A stretch of DNA of 64,000 nucleotides, taken from Sulfomarinibacter sp963741385. GTDB taxonomy: Bacteria > Acidobacteriota > Thermoanaerobaculia > Thermoanaerobaculales > Sulfomarinibacteraceae. Below, piece by piece: positions 51,644 to 59,325 of the stretch. Every line of letters begins with the position of its first letter. Position 1 is the first letter of the stretch. The notes under the pieces were generated by a model, which saw only the letters and a list, made by a program, of their open reading frames with translations, was not told the DNA's origin and searched no databases. The stretch covers positions 124,001-188,000 of the forward strand of contig CAVUHO010000015.1 of the NCBI GenBank assembly GCA_963741385.1, in the 5' to 3' direction. The translations under genes were made by a program, and so were the position numbers.

Positions 51644-53704
51644 CTACGATGCAGCTTTTGCCCGTCGTGAGAAGGTCACGACGAACACACACAGGGCCAC
51701 GATCGCAATCGTCCCGATCACCTCTCCGGGTATGCCCTCGAATGAAGTGTCCGACAGGAAGTGGATCGCGTTTTTGGCTTCGGTGGAGCCCGTCGTCTGT
51801 TTGACGATCGCGCTGGCGATGGCATCGAAAGCGCCCATGATGGCACCGCCGGCAATCAGACCGGATGCCAACAACACCCCCCTGTCGGTTCGCGCTTTGA
51901 CCTCGGCGTCGCTGTCGTTCGCCCCCTTGCGGCCGACCAGCCACGACAGGATGCCGCCGAGCAGCACCGGGGTGTTGAGCTCCATCGGCAGGTACATACC
52001 GAGGGCGAAGGCGAGCGGCGGCACTCCGGTCATCCGCAGGATCAGCGCCAACAGCACACCGAGAGAGAAGAGGTACCACTGCAGGGGCGCGGTCTGGGCG
52101 CCGAAGATGCCGACCAGGATCTCTTTCATGGCCGAGGCCTGCGGCGCCGGGATGGCCGCGGTGCCGAAGCCCTGACCGGGATCGGCCTGCGCCATCACCC
52201 ACATCATGATGCCGCAGAAGACGGCCGCGACCGCCGTGCCGGCGAACTTGAGGCCGAGCTGGCGCGCGGGCGTGGCGCCGATCCAGTGACCCACCTTGAG
52301 GTCGGAGGACAGCGCGCCCGACGCCGCGAGCGCCGTGCACACGACACCGCCCACCATCATCGTGACGAACATGCCGTTGCCGCCGGACAGCCCCATCTTG
52401 AGGAGCACGAATCCGGTGACGATCAGGGTCAGCATCGTCATGCCGGACACCGGATTGGTGCCGACGATAGCGATCGCGCGTGCGGCCACCGGGGCAAAGA
52501 GAAAGGCGATCAACATCACCAGGGCGGTCGCGACGGCGGCGTAGACGAACGAACCGCCGATGCCGACGCCGAAGGAGAAGAAGAGGAACGCCCCAAGGGC
52601 GAAGAACACCAGCCCGACGATCGTGAATCCACCGGGCAGCGAACGGTCGACGCGCGGCACCTCGGTCACGGTGCGCTCGTCCTGGTGGCTCATACCGACG
52701 ATGTTGGCGGCGATCGATCGCACCATCGACGGCAACGAGCTGATGATGCCGAGGATGCCGGCGCCGGCGATGCCGCCGACGCCGATGATCCGGACGTAGG
52801 ATCGGAAGACCTCGTCGATCGTCATGTCGGCGATCGGGATGGCCCCCGGCGGGAGGATGTTCGGGACGAAGACGCCGATGGAGTGCACCAACGGAACGAA
52901 GATGAAATAGGAGAGGAACGACCCGGCGCAGATGATGGCCGCGTAGCGGATGCCGACGATGTAGCCGATGCCGATGATGGCGGCGTTGTTGAGAATGCGC
53001 AGGGTCATGAACTGGCGCTCGAGGATCTGGCCGAGGCCGATCGCGCGGAACGACAGCTGCTCCGCCCAGGCGTGGAAGGTGGTGGCGAGGCCGTCGTAAA
53101 GGGCGCCGACGCCGGCCGCCAGGGCGAGGATCCTGGCCTGACCGCCGACCTGCTGGCCGGACATCAGGATCTCCGTGGTGGCGGTCCCTTCGGGCCACGG
53201 CAGCTCGCCGTGCATTTCGACCATGAAGTGGTAGCGCAGCGGGATCAGGAACAGGATGCCGAGACAGCCGCCGAGAAAGGAGACGATGATGACCTGGAGG
53301 ACGGTCGGTTGGGCGACCCCCGAGCCGGCTTCGGCCGCCAGCATGTAGAGCGCCGGGATGGTGAACACCGCGCCCGCAACCACGTGCGACGAGTTGGCGC
53401 CGATCGACTGCACGATGACGTTTTCCAGGATCGTGCTGCGGCGGGAGAACAGTGGCGACAGGCCGATCGCGAGAATGGCGATGGGGATCGCAGCCTCGAT
53501 GCCCTGGCCGACCCTGAGAGCCAGGTAGGCGGCGGCCATCGAGAACAAAGCGCAGAAGAGGAGGCCCATGGTCACCGAACGGGTTGTGACCTCGGCGACC
53601 CCGGTCTCGTCGGGCACCACCGGGATGTAGGTCTCACCCGGTTTCAGCGGACGCCGCGCGTTCTCCGGCAGTCCCTTGATCGCTGTCGGCTGGCTGTGCT
53701 CCAT
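51644..53704 (-). CDS. OPT-family oligopeptide transporter
   Basis: A 686-residue membrane transporter of about 15-16 TM helices. Early segments are TMGLLFCALFSMAAAYLALR and NVIVQSIGANSSHVVAGAVF, and a later PLALFALGMYLPMEL-like segment reads PPLAFALGMYLPMELNTPVL. These are features of the bacterial OPT (COG1297) group. It imports peptides or metal-chelate-type substrates by proton symport. GAGGTGACTCC precedes ATG 53704; TACACT on the minus strand near 53740 could be its -10. Confidence 0.9.
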   Translation of the reverse strand: MEHSQPTAIKGLPENARRPLKPGETYIPVVPDETGVAEVTTRSVTMGLLFCALFSMAAAYLALRVGQGIEAAIPIAILAIGLSPLFSRRSTILENVIVQSIGANSSHVVAGAVFTIPALYMLAAEAGSGVAQPTVLQVIIVSFLGGCLGILFLIPLRYHFMVEMHGELPWPEGTATTEILMSGQQVGGQARILALAAGVGALYDGLATTFHAWAEQLSFRAIGLGQILERQFMTLRILNNAAIIGIGYIVGIRYAAIICAGSFLSYFIFVPLVHSIGVFVPNILPPGAIPIADMTIDEVFRSYVRIIGVGGIAGAGILGIISSLPSMVRSIAANIVGMSHQDERTVTEVPRVDRSLPGGFTIVGLVFFALGAFLFFSFGVGIGGSFVYAAVATALVMLIAFLFAPVAARAIAIVGTNPVSGMTMLTLIVTGFVLLKMGLSGGNGMFVTMMVGGVVCTALAASGALSSDLKVGHWIGATPARQLGLKFAGTAVAAVFCGIMMWVMAQADPGQGFGTAAIPAPQASAMKEILVGIFGAQTAPLQWYLFSLGVLLALILRMTGVPPLAFALGMYLPMELNTPVLLGGILSWLVGRKGANDSDAEVKARTDRGVLLASGLIAGGAIMGAFDAIASAIVKQTTGSTEAKNAIHFLSDTSFEGIPGEVIGTIAIVALCVFVVTFSRRAKAAS

Positions 53705-53760
53705 GGAGTCACCTCACAGGTGGAATGCGGACGCCACAGTGTACATGGGCGTCGTATCCG

Positions 53761-53846
53761 TACGTTCTTCCCGAGAGGAAGTCAGGCACGCCGCCATGAT
53801 GTTGAGGACAACATCATGCCGGGATGCCAGGCACCTCCGCCGCACG
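53761..53846. repeat. Palindromic intergenic element, family copy B1
   Basis: Border TACGTTCTTCCCGAGAGGA on the left and GGCACCTCCGCCGCACG on the right. The inner stem is a perfect 10-bp palindrome, CATGATGTTG / CAACATCATG (53795-53804 and 53809-53818), with an AGGA loop, unlike the stems of the other copies. Confidence 0.7.
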
Positions 53847-53861
53847 CGGGCCGTTTCCGCA

Positions 53862-53967
53862 CGTTCTTCCCGAGAGGAGCCACCTTCAACATTGTTGGCC
53901 CGAAAAATCCTGCCGACGTGGATGGTCGTGTGTCCAACAATATTGAAAATGGCACCTCCACCGCACG
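53862..53967. repeat. Palindromic intergenic element, family copy B2
   Basis: The arms 53874-53898 (GAGGAGCCACCTTCAACATT...) and 53934-53958 are complementary at 21 of 25 positions. The borders match copies A1 and B1; the inner stem TTCAACATTGTTGG / CCAACAATATTGAA is specific to this copy. Confidence 0.75.
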
Positions 53968-54019
53968 AGGCTTGTATCCGCCCGGCCTCACCGCCTCACT
54001 GCCTCACTGCCCCGCATGG

Positions 54020-54025
54020 TAGTGT
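54020..54025 (+). promoter_or_regulatory. Putative -10 hexamer (TAGTGT), leaderless start for recQ
   Basis: TAGTGT ends 8 nt before ATG 54034. It is the main reason for choosing that ATG over the one at 54016. Confidence 0.3.
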
Positions 54026-54033
54026 TGCCGGCG

Positions 54034-56127
54034 ATGGACTCTGACCGCGGCTCGACCCCGCACCGCCGCTCTCCGACCGCGACCGACGGGCTCGACGGAC
54101 TCCTCTTGTCCGCGTTCGGGCACGAGAGTTTTCGACCGCTTCAGGAGGAAGTCTGCCGTGCAGTGACGGCCGGTGAGGATGTGCTGCTGGTGATGCCCAC
54201 CGGCGCCGGCAAGTCGTTGTGTTATCAGCTGCCGGGTCTGGCGCGGGGCGGGACGACGCTGGTCCTGTCGCCGCTGATTGCCCTGATGGAGGATCAGGTC
54301 GCTGCCCTTGCGGCCCGCGGTCTGGCAGCCGAACGGATCCACTCCGGGCGTGACCGGCTCGACTCGCGGGCAGTGTGCCGAAGCTATCTCGAAGGTGCGT
54401 TGGATTTCCTGTTCGTGGCTCCGGAGCGACTCGCGGTTCCGGGGTTCCCGGAGATGCTCGCGAAGCGGCCGCCGGTGCTGATCGCGGTCGACGAGGCGCA
54501 CTGCATTTCTCATTGGGGACACGATTTCCGTCCCGAGTACCGGATGCTTTCCGAGCGTCTGCCGATACTGCGCCCGGCGCCCGTTATCGCTCTCACCGCG
54601 ACCGCCACACCGATGGTGCAGCGGGACATTGTCGAACAGCTCGAGATCCCGGATGCGCGACGTTTCATTCACGGTTTCAGACGGACCAACATCGCGGTCG
54701 AGGTGGTGGAATCAGCCCCATCCCTCAGACGCGACCTTGTGCGGCGGGTTCTGGCCGACGCCAACCGCCGGCCGGCGATCGTCTACACCCCGACCCGCAA
54801 GGAGGCGGAGGCGCTCGGCGCCGAACTCAACGCGGAGTTTCCCAGTGCCGCCTACCACGCCGGCATGAAAGCAGATGTCCGCGACCGGGTTCAGCGGGCG
54901 TTTCAAGCGGATGAGCTGGAGGTCGTTGTGGCGACGATCGCCTTCGGGATGGGGATCGATAAACCGGATATCCGGACGGTCGTCCACACCGGGATTCCGG
55001 GCACCCTCGAGAGTTACTACCAGGAGATCGGCCGCGCGGGGCGCGACGGGGCTCCGTCGCGGGCGGTGCTGTTGTACTCTTGGGCGGATCGCCACACCCA
55101 CGGGTTCTTTTTCGATCGTGACTACCCGGAACCCCACGTGCTCGAGACGGTTTACGCCGCGCTCGGTCCGGGGCCGCGGCCCGCCGCCGAAGTGCGGAGG
55201 CAAACAGGTCTTGACGACGACGTCTTTTCGACAGCGCTGGAAAAGCTCTGGATTCACCGCGGCGCAATCGTCGACCCGGAGGAGAACGCCGCCCGCGGCC
55301 GGGCCGACTGGCGGAAACCATACGAGGCGCAACGGGAACACCGGCGCGACCAGATGGAACGCGTGATGGTCTTCGCCGGCGGTCGCGGCTGTCGCATGCT
55401 CGACCTGGTTCGGCACTTCGGCGACCAGCACGATTCTGGCCGGCCGTGCGGGTCCTGCGATCAGTGTGCGCCGTCCGATTGTGTGGCGGTAGCTTTCCGC
55501 GCGCCGAAATCGAACGAAAAGGAGGCGCTCGCCGGGGCGCTCGATCTGCTCTTCGATCGCGATGGTCTGAGCTCGGGCCAGCTCTTTCGTCAGGCCGGTG
55601 AGCCCGCCGGGTTTGCGAGGCCGGCATTCGAAGTACTGCTCGACGGTCTGTCGCGAGCTGACCTGGTGGATATTCGCGCCGATTCGTTTGTGAAGGACGA
55701 CCGCACTATCCGTTTTCAGAGAGTGTGGTTGACAAACAGTGGCCGGCTGGCGGGGTCCGGCGACGTCGATCGCGTGCGGTTGGTGGAGACCCCCGCAAAG
55801 CCCAAGCGGTCACGGCGGTCCGCCGGCCGCCCGAGCGCGGCCGAGGTGAAGGCTGCTCACAAGGCGCCCGAGGCCGCCCTTGACGACGACGAGGCCGCGC
55901 TCTTTGATCGATTGCGCGCCTGGCGCCTCGAGGAGGCGAGGCGGCGCCGGGTGCCGGCATTTCGAATTCTTTCAGACCGCACGTTGACGGCGATCTGCCG
56001 CGCGCGCCCCGTCGACGATGACGAGCTGCTGGAGGTGGCAGGGATCGGGCCGGCATTACTGAAGAAATTCGGCCGCAAGGTGCTCGCGGTCGTCAACGAT
56101 GATCCGACGGTCGACGACGAAGACTGA
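54034..56127 (+). CDS. recQ: ATP-dependent DNA helicase RecQ
   Basis: A 3'-5' DNA helicase for recombination and repair. Helicase motifs are MPTGAGKSLCYQLPG (Walker A), IAVDEAHCISHWGHDFR (DEAH and aromatic-rich loop), LTATATPMVQRDI, ATIAFGMGIDKPDIR and YYQEIGRAGRDGAPSRA. The zinc-binding domain has C..LVRHFG..... and CGSCDQC. A winged-helix region follows, and a C-terminal HRDC domain (~620-690; ILSDRTLTAICRARPVDDDE) is present after a basic linker (KPKRSRRSAGRPS). The length of ~697 residues is slightly longer than E. coli RecQ. An alternative ATG is at 54016. Confidence 0.93.
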   Translation: MDSDRGSTPHRRSPTATDGLDGLLLSAFGHESFRPLQEEVCRAVTAGEDVLLVMPTGAGKSLCYQLPGLARGGTTLVLSPLIALMEDQVAALAARGLAAERIHSGRDRLDSRAVCRSYLEGALDFLFVAPERLAVPGFPEMLAKRPPVLIAVDEAHCISHWGHDFRPEYRMLSERLPILRPAPVIALTATATPMVQRDIVEQLEIPDARRFIHGFRRTNIAVEVVESAPSLRRDLVRRVLADANRRPAIVYTPTRKEAEALGAELNAEFPSAAYHAGMKADVRDRVQRAFQADELEVVVATIAFGMGIDKPDIRTVVHTGIPGTLESYYQEIGRAGRDGAPSRAVLLYSWADRHTHGFFFDRDYPEPHVLETVYAALGPGPRPAAEVRRQTGLDDDVFSTALEKLWIHRGAIVDPEENAARGRADWRKPYEAQREHRRDQMERVMVFAGGRGCRMLDLVRHFGDQHDSGRPCGSCDQCAPSDCVAVAFRAPKSNEKEALAGALDLLFDRDGLSSGQLFRQAGEPAGFARPAFEVLLDGLSRADLVDIRADSFVKDDRTIRFQRVWLTNSGRLAGSGDVDRVRLVETPAKPKRSRRSAGRPSAAEVKAAHKAPEAALDDDEAALFDRLRAWRLEEARRRRVPAFRILSDRTLTAICRARPVDDDELLEVAGIGPALLKKFGRKVLAVVNDDPTVDDED

Positions 56128-56236
56128 GCGATCCTCCCCTCCGCCGGTGGGACTTTCACGGTCCAACATTCGGCTTGTTCGAAAATCGGTACGTTCATCG
56201 TGCGGTTCCTCTGCGATATTGAAGCGAGATTCACCG

Positions 56237-56358
56237 TGTCATCCCGACCGAGGGAGCGAAGCGACCGAGCGGAAAGATCTGGGTGGGGGATGTTGGCAGA
56301 GGTCTCCCTGAAGCCCCTACCCAGATTCCTCGGCTCGCTTTGCTGGCTCGGAATGACA
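56237..56358. repeat. Dispersed inverted repeat (TGTCATCCCGACCGAG arm)
   Basis: The left arm at 56237-56254 is the same as at 497-514. The right arm CTCGGAATGACA is at 56347-56358. The interior differs from the copy near position 500. Confidence 0.7.
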
Positions 56359-56391
56359 GAAAAAGAGGCTCGGTTCGTGGGTCTGGAATGG

Positions 56392-56409
56392 GGTGGGCCT
56401 TGGCCCACC
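56392..56409 (-). terminator. Hairpin downstream of parA, possible terminator
   Basis: GGTGGGCC-TT-GGCCCACC is a perfect 8-bp stem 20 bp past the parA stop on its strand. No T-run follows. Related GGGTGCGCCTTGGCCAACC sequence occurs near 29151. Confidence 0.35.
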
Positions 56410-56428
56410 TTCAGAAACTGACGTGTTC

Positions 56429-57187
56429 TTAACCCAACCCAAGCCCGATTCCCAGCCGGTCGGCGATCTCGCACCACAGTTCGCCAAACGCCCTGGCTGC
56501 CGGTTGCGACGGGAGGGTCGCCGCCACCGGCGCGCGGGTCACACCCATCCGTTCGACGATGCTGGCCGAGGGAATCATCGTCCGCAGGAAATCGCTGTCA
56601 GCCAGACACACATCGCAGGTGTCGAGGTGAATTCTCTTGCGTCGATCGACCATCGACAAAAAGGGGAGGAGTCGCGGTTGGTGCTTACCGGCGGTCGCCA
56701 CAAAGGCGCGAACCTGATCGAGGGTGCGCATGGAGAGAGTGGTGGGGATGACCGGTACGATCAAAGCGTCGGCCGCCCGCAGCACGGATTCCGAAACCAG
56801 CGACACGCTCGGCGGGCAGTCGAGCAGCACGACGTCGAACTCGGAGGCCAGCGGCCGCAACCTTTTGCCGAGCATCTTTCTCGGTTTGCCGCCTTCTTCC
56901 AACGCCAGGTCGAGGTGGCGATAGGAAAAATCAGCCGGCAGGAGAAAGAGATTGTCGAACTCGCTCGGTTGGATGAACTGCATGAGATCCAGCGATCGAT
57001 CGAGGATGGTCTCCACCCCGCCGGGAAGACGCGGCAACGCGCGCAGGTAGAAGCTGGTGGCGCCTTGAGGGTCGAGGTCCCACAGCAACGTCCTGATCCC
57101 GGAGATCGCCGCGGCGTGGGCGAGGTTGACCGCCGCGGCGGTCTTGCCGACGCCGCCCTTGATGGTCCAGACAGCCAACGTGTGCAT
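56429..57187 (-). CDS. ParA/MinD-family partition ATPase
   Basis: A 252-residue ParA-type ATPase. The deviant Walker A is TIKGGVGKTAAAVNLAH, the second motif LLWDLDPQGAT and Walker B DVVLLDCPPSVS. There is no N-terminal HTH, unlike plasmid type Ia ParA. No parB and no parS-like repeat is nearby. Instead it lies 3 bp downstream of a CYTH-CHAD polyphosphate-binding protein on the same strand, so it was probably recruited to position a non-chromosomal cargo. This is inference from context. ATG 57187 has no alternative nearby. Confidence 0.85.
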   Translation of the reverse strand: MHTLAVWTIKGGVGKTAAAVNLAHAAAISGIRTLLWDLDPQGATSFYLRALPRLPGGVETILDRSLDLMQFIQPSEFDNLFLLPADFSYRHLDLALEEGGKPRKMLGKRLRPLASEFDVVLLDCPPSVSLVSESVLRAADALIVPVIPTTLSMRTLDQVRAFVATAGKHQPRLLPFLSMVDRRKRIHLDTCDVCLADSDFLRTMIPSASIVERMGVTRAPVAATLPSQPAARAFGELWCEIADRLGIGLGLG

Positions 57188-57190
57188 GCG

Positions 57191-58732
57191 TCAGACTCCA
57201 CCGAATGTCTTCTGATACAGCTTGCGGCTCTGATCGCCGGCGAAAACCTCGAAGCGTTCCGCGAACGCGTCCGCTGAGGCCCCCTGCCGCGCCGCCATCG
57301 CATCCGCCAATCTGCCCATTGCAAACATGGTATCGGCTCGCGCCGACCCTTCGGCCATGAGCGTCTCCGCGAAGCCGGCGAGGTGGCGCTGCTGGACGGC
57401 CATGTCGTGAGATTCGCCGAGGATGTCCTGGAACTGTTTGAGTTCCTTGACCAGACGCGAGATGGTTTCTCCGGGGTAGAGGCCGCCGAAGAACTCGAGT
57501 AGGTAGCGGAGCTTCTTGGCGTCGATCCGGAGCCGGTGGAGGTCCTCGGCGGGCGGTGGATCGGAGAGGCGGGTGCCGCGTCTGACCATTCTCCGGTAGG
57601 CCTTGAGGATCTTCTTGCCAGCGACCTCAGAGATCGGCCGATCGGCGTTGGGAGAGTCCGAACTCGTCACTTTCGCTTCGACCAGCGCCGCCCAATCATC
57701 CACCAGGCGGACGAAGCGTTGGGATCGGAGGGCGGTGCGAACCCGCCGGAGAGCCTTCGACCGTTCACGTCGCAACAGCTTTTCGAGATCGTCGATCGCT
57801 CCGGCGGCAGCACCGAGCTGTCGCCGATAACCGGTCATGTCGAGGAGGTGGACGTCGAGATCACGACACGGGTTGGTGACCTCGCCCAGCCACCGAAGTT
57901 CGGTCGCGAGGTGGCCGGCTTCAGGTTGCGGGAGCACCCCCTTGAGCTGACTCAATGCCGACCGGGCGCGTCGACACGCGACGCGGAGGTCGTGGAGGAA
58001 CTCCACATCCACGTCATCGATCGCTCCCTCCACGTTGGCCGCCGTGGTTTGTCGGAGATGGCCGAGGATCATCTGCAGCACCTCGCCGCAGCGTTGATCC
58101 GACTGGAGGGCTAAACGGACCTTCGACGAGTAGTCGCCCGGACGGCGGCCGCGGACTTCGGCTGCCGCGGCGAATGCGTCAGACGTCGCCGGATCACAGG
58201 CGCCACTTTCGTGGAGGAGGCGGATCACCCGCCGGTAGGCTCGCGCCCCAGCCCCGACCGGTTGCGCCGTCACCGTTCGGCGCGGCGGACCGACGGACCT
58301 GTTCGAGGCGTCGAGCAAGGTCGCCTCCTCGATCAGCAGCCGCACGATGGTGTTGTCCAGGCCGTCGATGATGCGGGCGTTCTGCCGCGAGACCCGGGTG
58401 GTGCCGGCGGCCAGCAGTGCGCGAGGTCCTGTCACCGCTTCGAGCTCCGACTTCAAGAACCCCTCGGGCAAATCGTGCGCGAAACGCAGCGCGTGAGTTC
58501 TGGGCATCACGTAGGGATGAGGCCGCACTGGTGAACGCCAATGCAGCGACGCCTTACCGCCGGTCCGTTCGTGGGTGAGCCGACACCCGGACTCGTGGAG
58601 GAGCCAGTCGAAGGTGTCGAGGTAGGTGATGCGGACGTTGGATCGTGGTTCGACGTGGAGCCGATCACCGAGACGACTCTCGAACGACTCGAGGGACCAA
58701 TCGTCGGCGGTAAGTGTCAGTGCATCCAACAT
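57191..58732 (-). CDS. CYTH-CHAD domain protein (polyphosphate-binding)
   Basis: A 513-residue protein. Residues 1-~190 resemble a CYTH-like triphosphate tunnel domain (VRITYLDTFDWLLHESGCRL and the SELEAVTG segment are the CYTH-type strands), though not all canonical ExExK residues are evident. Residues ~215-500 form a CHAD domain: VEFLHDLRVACRRARSALSQ, RLRIDAKKLRYLLEFFGG and KQFQDILGESHDM carry the conserved His and basic residues that bind polyphosphate. In other bacteria CHAD proteins localise to polyphosphate granules. It is in an operon with parA; ppk lies 0.6 kb upstream on the other strand. Confidence 0.82.
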   Translation of the reverse strand: MLDALTLTADDWSLESFESRLGDRLHVEPRSNVRITYLDTFDWLLHESGCRLTHERTGGKASLHWRSPVRPHPYVMPRTHALRFAHDLPEGFLKSELEAVTGPRALLAAGTTRVSRQNARIIDGLDNTIVRLLIEEATLLDASNRSVGPPRRTVTAQPVGAGARAYRRVIRLLHESGACDPATSDAFAAAAEVRGRRPGDYSSKVRLALQSDQRCGEVLQMILGHLRQTTAANVEGAIDDVDVEFLHDLRVACRRARSALSQLKGVLPQPEAGHLATELRWLGEVTNPCRDLDVHLLDMTGYRRQLGAAAGAIDDLEKLLRRERSKALRRVRTALRSQRFVRLVDDWAALVEAKVTSSDSPNADRPISEVAGKKILKAYRRMVRRGTRLSDPPPAEDLHRLRIDAKKLRYLLEFFGGLYPGETISRLVKELKQFQDILGESHDMAVQQRHLAGFAETLMAEGSARADTMFAMGRLADAMAARQGASADAFAERFEVFAGDQSRKLYQKTFGGV

Positions 58733-58786
58733 GAAAAGCTGTGGGTGGCGGCACCCTGGAAAGCGCCGAGGGTATCACGGACACAG

Positions 58787-58827
58787 CAAACGGGAGCGTG
58801 GATGCGAGACAGCTTCCACGCTCCCGT
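58787..58827 (-). terminator. Hairpin terminator-like element downstream of the AlgP-like gene
   Basis: A perfect 12-bp stem, ACGGGAGCGTGG (58790-58801) / CCACGCTCCCGT (58816-58827), with a 14-nt loop. On the minus strand it is followed by TTTGC. It is 77 nt after the AlgP-like stop and upstream of the CHAD gene. Confidence 0.5.
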
Positions 58828-58904
58828 CAGAATGTGCATCGAGAGACACCGACGAAGCGCGAGGTGATAGCGTCCGCTCGCGCCCGTCAGGTGTTCGCGC
58901 CGAC

Positions 58905-59165
58905 CTACTTCTTGGCGGCCGGTTTTTTTGCGGCGGCCTTCTTCGGGGCGGCCTTCTTCACTGCCGGCTTCTTGGCGGCGGCCTTCTTCACTGCCGGCTT
59001 CTTGGCGGCGGCCTTCTTCGGGGCAGCCTTCTTCACTGCCGGTTTCTTGGCGGCCTTCTTCGGGGCAGCCTTCTTCACTGCCGGTTTCTTGGCGGCGGCC
59101 TTTTTGGGCGCAGCCTTCTTCGCGGTCGTTTTTGCCTTCGCTCCAGCTCCGGTCTTTGTCGCCAT
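58905..59165 (-). CDS. Histone H1/AlgP-like lysine-alanine-proline repeat protein
   Basis: An 86-residue, extremely basic protein composed of AAPKKAAAKKPAVKK-type repeats after MATKTGAGAKAKTTAKK. This composition is that of bacterial H1-like nucleoid proteins and the KPAA-repeat tail of AlgP. It should bind DNA and other polyanions, including polyphosphate. GAGGAGGAAAGAG precedes ATG 59165; a longer frame from 59198 would ignore that RBS. It is divergent from ppk and upstream of CHAD/parA. The low-complexity DNA repeat may vary in copy number between strains. Confidence 0.85.
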   Translation of the reverse strand: MATKTGAGAKAKTTAKKAAPKKAAAKKPAVKKAAPKKAAKKPAVKKAAPKKAAAKKPAVKKAAAKKPAVKKAAPKKAAAKKPAAKK

Positions 59166-59210
59166 CTCTTTCCTCCTCTTGTGTTCGCACACGATCAACT
59201 TGATGAATTG

Positions 59211-59219
59211 ATAGTAACA
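59211..59219 (-). promoter_or_regulatory. Putative extended -10 (TGTTACTAT) for the AlgP-like gene
   Basis: On the minus strand TGT-TACTAT matches an extended -10 (TGn plus hexamer) with a leader of about 40 nt to ATG 59165. No -35 is needed for such promoters and none is clear. Confidence 0.4.
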
Positions 59220-59271
59220 CGCAACATGTAAATTTCGTTCGATGTGTCTCGAATCTCGCGCAAGCGTTCCG

Positions 59272-59277
59272 TATAAT
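59272..59277 (+). promoter_or_regulatory. Putative -10 hexamer (TATAAT) of ppk
   Basis: A consensus TATAAT 48 nt before ATG 59326, giving a leader of about 42 nt. The -35 region is weak, which may point to an activator such as PhoB; no obvious Pho box was recognised. Confidence 0.5.
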
Positions 59278-59325
59278 CGTGGGTCGATCTCTCACAGTCG
59301 CGAGTCGAAGATCGATGGAGTAGCG

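Larger units (their letters stand above)
53705..54033. other. Intergenic region with paired hairpin repeats
   Basis: Apart from the OPT promoter region, this stretch is occupied by two tandem palindromic elements (53761-53846 and 53862-53967) of the family seen at 41.7-41.9 kb. No gene is present. Confidence 0.6.
56128..56428. other. Intergenic region with dispersed inverted repeat
   Basis: No gene is seen. It holds an inverted repeat of the TGTCATCCCGACCGAG family and a compact hairpin next to the end of parA. Confidence 0.55.

Noticed and set aside
56429..57187. Plasmid-type or chromosome partition locus
   Set aside because: No parB, no centromere-like repeats and no replication gene nearby; the operon partner is a CHAD protein instead.
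58911..59130. Tandem DNA repeat or CRISPR-like array
   Set aside because: The repetition is codon-level (KKAAPKKAAAKKPA) in one open frame with a good RBS; no equal-length unique spacers.
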